Below, piece by piece: positions 43,107 to 51,693 of a stretch of DNA of 64,000 nt. The translations under genes were made by a program, and so were the position numbers. The notes below the pieces were generated by a model. The model did no database searches. It saw only the letters and a list, made by a program, of their open reading frames with translations, and was not told where the DNA came from. Source of the DNA: Anaerosolibacter carboniphilus (GTDB lineage: Bacteria > Bacillota > Clostridia > Peptostreptococcales > Thermotaleaceae); contig NZ_JACHEN010000021.1 in assembly GCF_014205875.1 (NCBI RefSeq), positions 33,090-97,089 of the forward strand. The letters are read 5' to 3'. Position 1 is the stretch's first letter, and the number at the start of each line of letters is the position of its first letter.

Positions 43107-45086
43107 CTATAATTGATTTAGTTTTTCTAAAAATTGATACAGCATAGCTGCCGCTTCAGCTCTCGTAGCATTTTTCTCTGGTGTCAGCTCATTGTTATAG
43201 CCTTTGATGATGCCATATTTTACAGCCTTTTCCATAGAACCTATCGCCCACTGGCTAATCTTCTGATGGTCTTTAAAACTGCTTAGTTCTATGTCGTTTA
43301 CAATGTTTAATTCCCTGTTTGTATCTGCTAGAACCTTCATCAAGATGGTAACCATCTGTTCCCGGGTGATTGGTTGATTTGGATTGAATTTACCATCATA
43401 ACCGGATACCCAGCCCTTCTGATGGGCAGCATAGACAAACTCCTTCGCCCAGAAGTTTTCTTCTACATCTGTAAATATTTTTTCTTCTGAAAGGTTTTGG
43501 TTTATTTCCCTATCTCCCATGCTCTTCATGATGACGGTTACGAACTCTGCCCTGGTCATTGGTTTATCAGGTCTAAAGGTTTCATCCTCATATCCGCTGA
43601 TGATATATCTGGCCGCGATTACATCTACGATCTCACGGGCCCAATGGCTGTTCATGTCCTTAAACTGTTTGTTGTACATCATAAGGGCAGCATTCCCATT
43701 ATCCACTACTTGTGTAACCAATTGTTTCGTGGTATTATCTCGTGCTGCATTCGTAGGTCTTAATGTACCATCTGCATCTACATTGTAGATACATACTTTC
43801 TTATCCATCCCCTGTAGATTGATCTTGTCATAGCTTAAGGTCAGCTCCATAGGATAAATCGGCTTTAGGTTTCCTTCGATCTCCCAAGTATAGACTGGGG
43901 TAAGGGCGATATATGAATCTTTTGCGGAAGGAGTTTGCTGATTAAGGATCATATAGACATCCTTTTCAAAACTTCCTTTCGTCACTTTTAATGTCATCCT
44001 TCCATCCTTGGAGGATACAACCGTGTCTTCATTTGCTTTTACAAGTATTTTGTTTTCTTGCACCTTCACCGTATATTCTCTAGAGTCTGAAGAACGCGGT
44101 TTAGGCAGTGGCGTATTGGTTGTTTTTTGTGCTCGATCCAACGCTGTCTGTATCGATTCTTCAATGATGTTTTTACCATCGTACCAAACCACCCTATCTC
44201 CTATTAAGAAAGCTTGCTTCGGTAGGGTACTAAAAGGGGATTTGATCGCCTGATCCGTAATGCTGTTTACATCATTGAGGATTAATTTATCATTTTCAAT
44301 AATTAATAGTGCATCTCCAGAAAAAGCAATGGGTCGGTGATTTTCTGGTCCTACAGTTAGTTTTCTCTCACGAGCCCTTTGGGTATCATACATATGCCCG
44401 TGGCTGTACCCATCATAGGCTTCCATCCAAATGATTTTCCCACTATTCACCAATGGATCCAACTCATCCCCTAGACCATAGGTGATTCGTTCTTCCTTTC
44501 CTACTGCCAGAGAATACATGTAGATATCAAAGTCTCCTCTCCGAGAATCCATCCATGCAATGATATCTCCATCAAATGCAACCCCAAAAGCCTGCGCCCC
44601 ATCAGAGGATACCCTCTTTAAAATATCATTCTTTAAATCATAAAGCATGACATCCTTTCTTCCACCTTGGTGGTCTACCCATACTACCTTATTTTTTGCA
44701 ATGACAGGGGTCTGATGGTTTCCTTCCACATTGGATATCTTTTTTTCTATGCCTGTAGTCATATCATAGAGATAAATATCAAAATATCCTGTTCCATCAA
44801 TCAGATGATCTCGATTATCCTGCCATACGATGTAGTTCTCCCAGACATCAGAATACCCCTGGGTATTGAAATCTGTGGTAATTTGTTCAACACTGCCTCC
44901 TGTCAGATTTAAATGGTAAACGTCCCAGTTACCACTATCATAGGACATCCATACCACATGATTTCCATCTACTTGTATGGTCCCTTGCGGTTGGATTCCT
45001 TCACTGGCACCCCAAGCAATATTTATGCTGGTGAGCATAAGAATCCAAGCCAAGATTAGAACCAATGCGCTTCTTTTTCTTAACAT
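43107..45086 (-). CDS. Surface protein with TolB-like beta-propeller and three SLH domains
   Basis: A 659-residue exported protein. The ATG at 45086 has AAAGGAG and begins the signal peptide, whereas the longer frame to 45290 would run through the riboswitch. After the signal (about 1-27) come WD40/TolB-like propeller repeats (about 30-320), with recurring VVWMSYDSGNWDVYHLNL-type blades. A beta-rich linker domain (about 345-465) and three C-terminal SLH domains (about 468-659; SHWAREIVDVIAARYIISGY, NPNQPITREQMVTILMK) follow and should bind the cell wall. The RHS gene starts 38 nt downstream, so the two form an operon behind a c-di-GMP riboswitch. Confidence 0.92.
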   Translation of the reverse strand: MLRKRSALVLILAWILMLTSINIAWGASEGIQPQGTIQVDGNHVVWMSYDSGNWDVYHLNLTGGSVEQITTDFNTQGYSDVWENYIVWQDNRDHLIDGTGYFDIYLYDMTTGIEKKISNVEGNHQTPVIAKNKVVWVDHQGGRKDVMLYDLKNDILKRVSSDGAQAFGVAFDGDIIAWMDSRRGDFDIYMYSLAVGKEERITYGLGDELDPLVNSGKIIWMEAYDGYSHGHMYDTQRARERKLTVGPENHRPIAFSGDALLIIENDKLILNDVNSITDQAIKSPFSTLPKQAFLIGDRVVWYDGKNIIEESIQTALDRAQKTTNTPLPKPRSSDSREYTVKVQENKILVKANEDTVVSSKDGRMTLKVTKGSFEKDVYMILNQQTPSAKDSYIALTPVYTWEIEGNLKPIYPMELTLSYDKINLQGMDKKVCIYNVDADGTLRPTNAARDNTTKQLVTQVVDNGNAALMMYNKQFKDMNSHWAREIVDVIAARYIISGYEDETFRPDKPMTRAEFVTVIMKSMGDREINQNLSEEKIFTDVEENFWAKEFVYAAHQKGWVSGYDGKFNPNQPITREQMVTILMKVLADTNRELNIVNDIELSSFKDHQKISQWAIGSMEKAVKYGIIKGYNNELTPEKNATRAEAAAMLYQFLEKLNQL

Positions 45087-45221
45087 TGTATTACTCCTTT
45101 CTGATTCATTTTTCATGTACACATGAATAGATTTTTGGGGGAAATGAGTCCATTTCCTGTTGAAAAGATAGGATGGATTTGCACGATGGGCATTTATAAA
45201 GAAAAACAATTGCAGCAAAAT

Positions 45222-45253
45222 AAAAAAACTCCATGCCGAAAAAGGGCATAGAG
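45222..45253 (-). terminator. c-di-GMP riboswitch terminator
   Basis: CTATGCC, a 7-nt loop and GGCATGG are followed by AGTTTTTTT on the minus strand. It lies between the aptamer and the SLH gene. Confidence 0.88.
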
Positions 45254-45269
45254 ATATCCTAGGCTCATT

Positions 45270-45358
45270 CACCGGCAGCTCGGCGATCATGGCAAATGCT
45301 TTAGACCCGTAGCTTTGCGTCCTTGCCTTTCGACAAGTTTGCCTTTATCGATTTTATT
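45270..45358 (-). promoter_or_regulatory. Cyclic di-GMP-I (GEMM) riboswitch
   Basis: The minus strand carries the GEMM-I hallmarks: AAAGGCAAACTTGTCGAAAG, GGACGCAAAGCTACGGGTCT, AAAGCATTTGCCATGATCGC and GAGCTGCCGG. The CGAAAG tetraloop and GCAAAGC core are intact. A terminator follows, so c-di-GMP should set read-through into the SLH protein and RHS toxin genes. The direction of control cannot be read safely. Confidence 0.95.
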
Positions 45359-45626
45359 TTACATTGTTTTCCACGGTTTTATTTTTTTTGACATAAACTA
45401 AGAAAATCCTTTATATTTTCGTCGATATATTTTGTCACAATTCGACATTTCCCTTTTTTGTTTCTCTGTTTCCATTGATATCTCCATGTTTTCATTCATC
45501 TGGGACTATCTTCCTAAATAATTTATGGATATCCACATCAAATTCATTTTCACCTTGTTCTTTGCAGCTTTTATCAAGGCATTGCATCCATGTCCTGGTC
45601 ATTTTCTTGACAATCATCACATAATC

Positions 45627-45673
45627 CTGTGACACATGTCACAGATTGCTCCCGTAGAATTCGTTATTATAAT
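45627..45673 (+). promoter_or_regulatory. hcp promoter with Crp/Fnr-type site
   Basis: A perfect 18-bp palindrome CTGTGACACATGTCACAG (45627-45644) precedes TATAAT (45668-45673). The palindrome centre is about 41-45 bp upstream of the expected start, the position of a class II activator. HcpR or another Crp/Fnr regulator responding to nitrosative stress is the natural candidate. The stretch 45359-45626 holds no gene, though a TTGACA-17-TTATAT match lies at about 45389 on the plus strand. Confidence 0.75.
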
Positions 45674-45742
45674 ACTATACTTATGAATTGCTAGGGAGCT
45701 TCCCTACTCATATGAAAATATATTTAATAAGGAGGATTACAA

Positions 45743-47101
45743 ATGTTTTTCAAAAAAGCTGAGAAAGTTGAAAAAAGTGAACCAAATCCAATGTTCTGTT
45801 ACCAATGTGAGCAGACACCAGAAACAGGGTGTACAAAATTTGGGGTATGTGGAAAGAATCCTGATATCTCCAGCTTACAAGATACAATGATCTTAGGTCT
45901 TAAGGGTGTAGCTGCCTATGCAACCCATGCCAGAGAATTAGGTGCTGTAGATCCAGAAGTAGATGCAATCATGCATGAAGCATTATATACAACTTTAACA
46001 AACTCTAACTTTAACTTAAATGAACACATCGGTATGGCCATGAAGGTTGGTCAAGCGACTGTAAAGGTAATGGATCTATTAGACCGTGCTCATACATCTA
46101 AATTAGGTATTCCACAACCAGTAAAGGTTTCTCAAGATAAAATTGAAGGACATTGTATCCTCGTAACAGGACACAATTTATATGCTTTAGAAGAATTATT
46201 AAAGCAAACTGAAGGTAAAAACATCAACATCTATACTCACTCCGAAATGCTTCCAGCCCATGGCTATCCAGAGTTAAAGAAATACGCTCACTTAAAGGGT
46301 AACGTAGGTAAAGCATGGTTTGATCAAAGAAAATTATTTGAAGAGTTCCCTGGGGCTATCCTTGGTACAACAAACTGCTTAATGCCTATCAAAGGAAACT
46401 ACTCTGATAAAATGTGGACTTATGGTACGGCTGGATTAGAAGGTGTACAAAAAATCGTTAATGATGATTTCTCAGCACTAATCAACAAAGCTCTTTCCCT
46501 AAAACCAGCAAACGTTCAATCAGACAAGACGTTGACAACAGGTTTCCATCACAATACAGTATTAAGTATTGCACCTGAAATCATTGATGCAGTAAAAGCA
46601 GGAAAGATTAAGCGTTTCTTCGTGGTTGCAGGCTGTGATGCCCCAACAAAAGGAAGAGACTATTATAGAGAATTCGTGCAAGCATTGCCACCAGAAGCAG
46701 TATTGTTAACAACTTCTTGCGGTAAGTTCAGATTTAATGATTTAGAAATGGGAACTGTTCCAGGAACAGAGATCCCAAGATACATTGACTTAGGTCAGTG
46801 CAACAACTCCGGTTCTGCTGTAAAAATCGCCTTGGCATTGGCTGATGCATTTGGATGCGGCGTAAACGATCTGCCATTATCCATCGTATTATCATGGTTC
46901 GAGCAAAAAGCCGTTGCTATCCTACTTGGTCTATTCAGCTTAGGTGTAAAGAACATATATGTTGGACCAAGCGCACCAAAATTTATTACACCTGGTGTAT
47001 TAAAGGTATTACAAGATAACTTCAATCTTCAATTAATCAGCGGTGATGCAAAGGCAGACCTAGCTGTAATGTTAGGCGGAGAAGCTTCAGCAAACGCATA
47101 A
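45743..47101 (+). CDS. hcp: Hydroxylamine reductase / hybrid-cluster protein, short form
   Basis: A 452-residue Fe-S enzyme that reduces hydroxylamine and/or NO, protecting anaerobes from nitrosative stress. The N-terminal cluster motif is C19-x2-C22-x7-C30-x5-C36. The hybrid-cluster ligand segments GHNLYALEELL, GTTNCLMP, VAGCDAPTKGRD and TTSCGKFRFN are all present. It is about 90 residues shorter than the usual 540-550-residue enzymes, matching class III Hcp, which lacks part of the helical bundle. The start has AAGGAGG. Codon use appears strongly biased to A/T endings with few rare codons, consistent with high expression. It is monocistronic. Confidence 0.95.
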   Translation: MFFKKAEKVEKSEPNPMFCYQCEQTPETGCTKFGVCGKNPDISSLQDTMILGLKGVAAYATHARELGAVDPEVDAIMHEALYTTLTNSNFNLNEHIGMAMKVGQATVKVMDLLDRAHTSKLGIPQPVKVSQDKIEGHCILVTGHNLYALEELLKQTEGKNINIYTHSEMLPAHGYPELKKYAHLKGNVGKAWFDQRKLFEEFPGAILGTTNCLMPIKGNYSDKMWTYGTAGLEGVQKIVNDDFSALINKALSLKPANVQSDKTLTTGFHHNTVLSIAPEIIDAVKAGKIKRFFVVAGCDAPTKGRDYYREFVQALPPEAVLLTTSCGKFRFNDLEMGTVPGTEIPRYIDLGQCNNSGSAVKIALALADAFGCGVNDLPLSIVLSWFEQKAVAILLGLFSLGVKNIYVGPSAPKFITPGVLKVLQDNFNLQLISGDAKADLAVMLGGEASANA

Positions 47102-47107
47102 AACCAT

Positions 47108-47148
47108 AAAAAAAGATTTGGAACTCAGTGAGTTCCAAATCTTTTTTA
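47108..47148. terminator. Bidirectional terminator
   Basis: A perfect stem GATTTGGAACTCA/TGAGTTCCAAATC with A- and T-runs on both sides, shared by hcp and the converging acetyltransferase gene. Confidence 0.92.
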
Positions 47149-47703
47149 TTTATTTTCTTCAGGATCGATCTGTAGACCCATGGCAATGGAATCATAATAC
47201 CTTCCGTCGATGCAGAAATCTCGAGTAAGTCTTCCCTCTTCTCGAAAGCCCATTTTTCGATAGAGCTGAATCGCCCCTTCATTATCTTCCTTAACCCGCA
47301 GATTAATCTTATAGATAAAACCTACTTCCCTCGCCCAATCAATCAGATATTCCAGCAGATATTTTCCGATTCCTAATCCCCAGTATTTTTTCAATACAGA
47401 AATCCCAAATTCACCTACATGGGCTACCCTTGGTCTATGTCCACCCCTAAAGGTAAGATTGCCCACGATCTCTCCATCGATTTCCCCTATCAAAAACAGT
47501 TGATTCAATCCCTGTTGAAACTCTGCTAAAATACTTTTCTCTTGATCCAAGGTAACAGCAAATTCTCCTGGGCCAAAGGTAAGGTTGTCACTTTCTCCTG
47601 CTACTTGATTCACAAAGGTGATCATCGCCTCGGCATCCTCTGGCACAGCTTCTCGCAGAATCATGCTCTGCCCATTTTTTAGCTTCAATACCTTTCGCTT
47701 CAT
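47146..47703 (-). CDS. GNAT-family acetyltransferase
   Basis: A 185-residue single-domain acetyltransferase. The acetyl-CoA motif is YWGLGIGKYLLEYLIDWA, followed by LRVKEDNEGAIQLYRKMGF and EGRLTRDFCIDGRYYD, the pattern of RimI/RimJ/spermidine acetyltransferase-like GNATs. The ATG at 47703 has GGGGG about 11 nt upstream. The longer frame to 47742 starts inside truA and lacks a site. It lies just after truA and is probably co-transcribed. The substrate is unknown. Confidence 0.88.
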   Translation of the reverse strand: MKRKVLKLKNGQSMILREAVPEDAEAMITFVNQVAGESDNLTFGPGEFAVTLDQEKSILAEFQQGLNQLFLIGEIDGEIVGNLTFRGGHRPRVAHVGEFGISVLKKYWGLGIGKYLLEYLIDWAREVGFIYKINLRVKEDNEGAIQLYRKMGFREEGRLTRDFCIDGRYYDSIAMGLQIDPEENK

Positions 47704-47719
47704 CGTCTTTACAACCCCC

Positions 47720-48463
47720 TTATTCACCATAATGTACTTCATATAAAAATAATCCTTGGGCAGGTGCTGTTATCCCAGCCTGGGCTCTGATTTTTCCTTC
47801 CAGAATCTCTGGAATCTCCTCTGCTTTCATTTTTCCTAATCCAACCTCAATCAATGTTCCCGCTATGATCCGCACCATGTTATGTAAAAATCCATTTCCG
47901 TGAAATAGAATATTCAGTTCACTATCCTCTTTGTGGATATCTATGGCATAGATCTTCCTTACTGTGGATTTCTTTTTCGATTTCACGGAGGAAAAAGCCT
48001 GAAAATCGTGTTCTCCAATAAGATAGCTGGCTGCCTTCCTCATAGCCTCAACATTTAACCGTTGGGGAATATAGTAGGTATATTTCCTGTGGAAAACTGT
48101 GGGGATTCTTCCCGTCCATATGCGATACAGGTATTTCTTACTTGTGGCATTGTATCTGGCATGAAACCGTTCTTCTACTTCCACCGCTTCCTTTACTACA
48201 ATATCTTGGGGAAGGTATTGGTTACAGTAATCCCTCATTTCATAGACAGACATCATGCTGTGGGTTTTAAAATTGGCAATCTGATGATAGGCATGGACAC
48301 CTGCATCGGTTCGCCCTGAGCCTATGATCTCGATATTTTCCCCTGTCATCTTACTCAATACCCCTTCAAGCTTCGCCTGTATGGTATTGTCTGTATTCCC
48401 TAGCCTTTGCCATCCATTGTATTTTGTTCCATCATATTCTATGATCAATTTCACATTTCTCAT
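47720..48463 (-). CDS. truA: tRNA pseudouridine(38-40) synthase
   Basis: A 247-residue enzyme that makes pseudouridine in the tRNA anticodon arm. The catalytic Asp is in GRTDAGVHA (Asp about 53). The N-terminal KLIIEYDGTKYNGWQ and C-terminal FHGNGFLHNMVRIIAGTLIEVG motifs are intact. The length is normal. It is usually beside ECF transporter or ribosomal protein genes but here stands with a GNAT gene and small membrane genes. No strong ribosome-binding site lies close to the ATG; AAGGAG is about 14 nt away. Confidence 0.95.
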   Translation of the reverse strand: MRNVKLIIEYDGTKYNGWQRLGNTDNTIQAKLEGVLSKMTGENIEIIGSGRTDAGVHAYHQIANFKTHSMMSVYEMRDYCNQYLPQDIVVKEAVEVEERFHARYNATSKKYLYRIWTGRIPTVFHRKYTYYIPQRLNVEAMRKAASYLIGEHDFQAFSSVKSKKKSTVRKIYAIDIHKEDSELNILFHGNGFLHNMVRIIAGTLIEVGLGKMKAEEIPEILEGKIRAQAGITAPAQGLFLYEVHYGE

Positions 48464-48511
48464 GGGTTCTTGTACTGCTCCTTCCTCTTACGGCTTTTTA
48501 GTAAGTATTCC

Positions 48512-48709
48512 CTATTTTATATCGTTTTTTGATTTTACTTCTTCAGAAGAAGGATTTATTCGCCTTTCCAGTTCCTTTCCTATGGCAAAGGCCAATCCTG
48601 AGAATAGAAAAAAGTAAACCATCGCATTGGTTAACAAAGCAAAAAAGAAGCCGATGAACGCACCTATAAGCATTGTATTCATCGGTATATTTTCCATAAA
48701 TCTCTTCAT
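48512..48709 (-). CDS. Small membrane protein
   Basis: A 65-residue hypothetical protein with a long hydrophobic stretch (about 9-45, probably two helices) and a charged C-terminus (ELERRINPSSEEVKSKNDIK). The ATG at 48709 has TTGGAGAG upstream. It lies 48 nt before truA on the same strand. Function unknown. Confidence 0.55.
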   Translation of the reverse strand: MKRFMENIPMNTMLIGAFIGFFFALLTNAMVYFFLFSGLAFAIGKELERRINPSSEEVKSKNDIK

Positions 48710-48812
48710 TCTCTCCAACCCCCTACATTTTAATATGGTCATTCATTTCTTTTCTTTATCCTCAGGTTAGCGTTTCCTTCCATCTATCGCTATCCGTAGG
48801 GGTGTATCTGAT

Positions 48813-49379
48813 TTAAAACAATTTCTTAAACTCTTCCTTCGTTAAGCAAGTAGCAAAACCATTGGATAGAATGGCCGCTTCTACTCTCTGCACTTCTTCC
48901 CTGGGAATCCATTCTCCATCCTTTCCTATCATATCAAAGGTAGCTGTACCATCCATAATAAAATAATTTCTATACCCTAGGGCGTGGGCCTCTCGGGTGG
49001 TGGTATCACAGCAGTGATCGGTTTGCATCCCGGTAATCACCAGATTTTCTATACCGCTTTCCCGAAGATATCCATCGAGGTCGCTATTGAAAAAGGCCCC
49101 TGGTGTATGCTTGATCACAATGTGATCCTCTGGCATAGGCTTGATTTCTTCCATAATTTCTGCGCCTTCCGTTCCCTCTTGGAAGAAATCACTATTTTTA
49201 TTATGGGTGATATGCTTCACATAAACGACCTTCGCGTTTTTTGTTCTACAGAACTGGATCAAATCTTTAATATTGGATAACAAGGTTGGGGGAGGTACTT
49301 GTGGAAGCTTATATTTCCAAAAATCCCACTGCACATCGATGACCAATAAAGCTGTTTTCTCTGGTATCAGCTTAAACAT
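48813..49379 (-). CDS. Isochorismatase-family cysteine hydrolase
   Basis: A 188-residue cytoplasmic hydrolase (PF00857; nicotinamidase/isochorismatase-like). The triad is Asp15 (LVIDVQ), Lys90 (VIKH) and Cys123 (TDHCCDTT), with a typical cis-peptide neighbourhood GMQTDHC. The ATG at 49379 has GGAGGAG, and the frame to 49397 lacks a site. It is monocistronic. The exact substrate (an amide or a vinyl ether) is not evident. Confidence 0.88.
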   Translation of the reverse strand: MFKLIPEKTALLVIDVQWDFWKYKLPQVPPPTLLSNIKDLIQFCRTKNAKVVYVKHITHNKNSDFFQEGTEGAEIMEEIKPMPEDHIVIKHTPGAFFNSDLDGYLRESGIENLVITGMQTDHCCDTTTREAHALGYRNYFIMDGTATFDMIGKDGEWIPREEVQRVEAAILSNGFATCLTKEEFKKLF

Positions 49380-49637
49380 CCTATCTCCTCCTAACAATCA
49401 TGAAATATTAAAAATATTTTTATTATTCATACCCATATTTTAGACCAAATACAACTGTAATTCAATCCTTCCCAAGTTCTTTTTTCGATTCTTACATCCT
49501 TTCTTAACATAAGTAGTACTTTCTCACTATTTCAATATTTATCAAATCAAAATAAAATAATATTTAAGGTACTCAAACTTTTTTCTTTTCTCGTATGTAC
49601 TTATATGTGATGCTACTATCGAATAGGAGGACTAGCC

Positions 49638-49898
49638 ATGGTTTACAGGGAGCAAAATACAGATTTCTATGCTTCAAAAACCTGTAAAAGGTGCAAGGGT
49701 CTGATCCGTAATGCATCCATCTTCGGTTATTGTGAAAAATGTGAAGAAATTATGCAGGATGCATATATGAAGATCAAAGATTATCTTGAAGAATTTCCTG
49801 GCGCCACAACCATAGAAATTCAGACACAATTAGGTTTGTCTATCAAAATTATTCACCACCTTGTGGCGGAAGGCCGGGTATCTCTTCAATTAAAATAA
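49638..49898 (+). CDS. Zinc-ribbon/HTH protein similar to flagellar-operon YvyF
   Basis: An 86-residue protein with a CxxC...CxxC zinc ribbon (CKRCKG at about 16 and CEKC at about 32), then a helical segment. A small winged-helix-like C-terminus (ATTIEIQTQLGLSIKIIHHL, VAEGRVSL) follows. This matches the layout of the flagellar-operon protein YvyF (TIGR03826), but there are no flagellar genes here. The start has AGGAGG. A regulatory role is likely but unproven. Confidence 0.7.
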   Translation: MVYREQNTDFYASKTCKRCKGLIRNASIFGYCEKCEEIMQDAYMKIKDYLEEFPGATTIEIQTQLGLSIKIIHHLVAEGRVSLQLK

Positions 49899-49920
49899 AA
49901 TTTCCCTCCTTTTATACAGC

Positions 49921-49953
49921 AATGGCTGCCGTAGATACGACAGCCATTGTTTA
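49921..49953 (+). terminator. Intrinsic terminator
   Basis: AATGGCTG/CAGCCATT stem with GTTTATTT behind the zinc-ribbon/HTH gene. Confidence 0.7.
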
Positions 49954-49976
49954 TTTCAACCTTTCTCAAAAACTTC

Positions 49977-50195
49977 CTACATTCCACAGCCACAGCCCCC
50001 ACCACAAGGAGTAGTGTTTGGTACACCACAAGGTCTGCTGGTAGAATTACGCCCTATACCAAAGGTTGAAAAGAGTTTCTTTACTTTTTCGCTCTGACAA
50101 TGGGGACATTTTTGTCCTTGATCCCTGTCACTGGTTTTCACAAGCACATCAAATATTTTTTCACATTCTTCACACTTATACTCAAATACAGGCAT
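49977..50195 (-). CDS. FmdB-family zinc-ribbon protein
   Basis: A 72-residue protein with the FmdB/CxxC_CxxC_SSSS zinc ribbon: PVFEYKCEECEKIFD, then CPHCQSEKVKKLFSTFG. The C-terminus is Cys/Gly-rich (CGGGCGCGM), as in many members. It starts 5 nt after the methyltransferase stop and is surely co-transcribed with it. Role unknown, possibly metal or regulatory. Confidence 0.88.
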   Translation of the reverse strand: MPVFEYKCEECEKIFDVLVKTSDRDQGQKCPHCQSEKVKKLFSTFGIGRNSTSRPCGVPNTTPCGGGCGCGM

Positions 50196-50200
50196 TTCCC

Positions 50201-51352
50201 TTACCCCTTTCCCAACATTTCCTTTGGCGGCTTTGGTCCAAAGAATTGATAATAATCTACCTTGATTCTTCCATTATATAATTTTCTCTTCTTGCTGGCT
50301 TTTTTTCCATATAGCGCCTCAAACTGCTCATCAGAGGTTATCACATACACAGACCAAGTATCCAATTTGCTAAAAGCCTGCCCCATCCGCTTATAGAGCC
50401 GCTCCACTTCTTTCTTTTCTCCCAGTCTCTCTCCATAGGGTGGGTTGCAAATAATATAGCCATATTTCCCATCGGACTCCACTTTGGCCATATCCTGTAC
50501 CTTAAAAGTGATACAATCATCCACCCCTGCGCGATAGGCATTGTCCTCGGCAATCTTCACAGCCTTTGAATCTATGTCAGAGGCTAGGATATGAATATCC
50601 ACATCCTGCCGAATAGCTTTTAGGGCCTCCATACGGGCTTCCTTCCATAGCTGCTCAGGCACCCTAGGCCAAGCTTCAGCAGTAAATTTTCGTTCCAACC
50701 CCGGTGCCATATTCCGCCCAATCAAGGCTGCTTCGATGGCAATGGTTCCAGATCCACAGAACGGATCTATCAACACCCGATCTTCCCGCCATCGGCTAAT
50801 CATCACCATGGCAGCTGCCAGGGTTTCCTTTAAGGGTGCTTCATTGGCCTTTTCTCTGTATCCCCTCTTATGTAATCCTGCTCCACTGGTATCGATGGTT
50901 AGAGTTACCACATCCTTTAAAAGAGCTACCTCGATCTCATACTCAGGGCCATCCTCTTGAAACCATTCCACATTATAAACACTTTTCAATCGCTCTACTA
51001 CCGCTTTCTTTACGATGGCCTGGCAATCAGGCACACTGAAAAGCTGGGATTTTACAGACTTACCGATGACAGGAAATTTTCCATTCTCAGGAATCCATTC
51101 CTCCCAAGGGATTGCCTTAGTCTTCTGAAAAAGCTCTTCAAAGCTTCTAGCTTCGAATTCTCCCATCTTCAAAAGGACCCGATCTGCTGTCCGTAACCAA
51201 AGATTCGTCTTTGGAATCGCTGCTTCATCACCAGTGAAGCTAACCTTTCCATTTTCCACTTTTATATCTTCATATCCCAGCTGTTTTACCTCCAGCTTTA
51301 CCATCTCTTCTAGGCCAAAGGTAGCTGTAGCAATTAATTCAATTTTCGCCAT
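50201..51352 (-). CDS. THUMP-domain class I RNA methyltransferase (RlmL-N/YpsC-like)
   Basis: A 383-residue SAM-dependent methyltransferase of the UPF0020/YpsC family, which modifies 23S rRNA guanines in related bacteria. A ferredoxin-like and THUMP region (about 1-160) precedes the catalytic domain. Residues about 200-212 form the SAM loop DPFCGSGTIAIEA, and NPPYGERL (about 308) is the N6/N2-methyltransferase motif. The ATG at 51352 has TTAGGAGAG, and the frame to 51373 lacks a site. The FmdB-like gene follows immediately. Confidence 0.92.
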   Translation of the reverse strand: MAKIELIATATFGLEEMVKLEVKQLGYEDIKVENGKVSFTGDEAAIPKTNLWLRTADRVLLKMGEFEARSFEELFQKTKAIPWEEWIPENGKFPVIGKSVKSQLFSVPDCQAIVKKAVVERLKSVYNVEWFQEDGPEYEIEVALLKDVVTLTIDTSGAGLHKRGYREKANEAPLKETLAAAMVMISRWREDRVLIDPFCGSGTIAIEAALIGRNMAPGLERKFTAEAWPRVPEQLWKEARMEALKAIRQDVDIHILASDIDSKAVKIAEDNAYRAGVDDCITFKVQDMAKVESDGKYGYIICNPPYGERLGEKKEVERLYKRMGQAFSKLDTWSVYVITSDEQFEALYGKKASKKRKLYNGRIKVDYYQFFGPKPPKEMLGKG

Positions 51353-51616
51353 ACAATCTCTCCTAATTCTCATCTGTTTTCTTACTTATTGGTATTATAG
51401 CATAATCTTTTATTAGAAATACATGAACCTTTTTTTCCTATATGGATATGTTATGAAGAATCCAAATTTATATTTCCAACGGTTTTCTTCCAGTTTCCTA
51501 GGAGCGGACACTATATATTTGTCCTCTTCCTATGGAGACAACAGCATAGGGCATCCCCTACCTAAGATATAGTAACTAAGCCATAAAAATTTACTTACTT
51601 GTTCAAATATTTTTTA

Positions 51617-51645
51617 TATACAGTCAATTATCGTCGTGTTATAAT
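51617..51645 (+). promoter_or_regulatory. Promoter of the MFS transporter gene
   Basis: TATACA (51617-51622, 4 of 6 to the -35 consensus), a 17-bp spacer and TATAAT (51640-51645), about 40 nt before the ribosome-binding site. Confidence 0.6.
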
Positions 51646-51693
51646 ATACTCTATGGAATTATTTGGATTTTATTTTAGGAGGAGGCTTTTTAA

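Noticed and set aside
45087..45290. Longer start for the SLH protein
   Set aside because: The extension would translate the c-di-GMP riboswitch region. The ATG at 45086 has a good ribosome-binding site and signal peptide.
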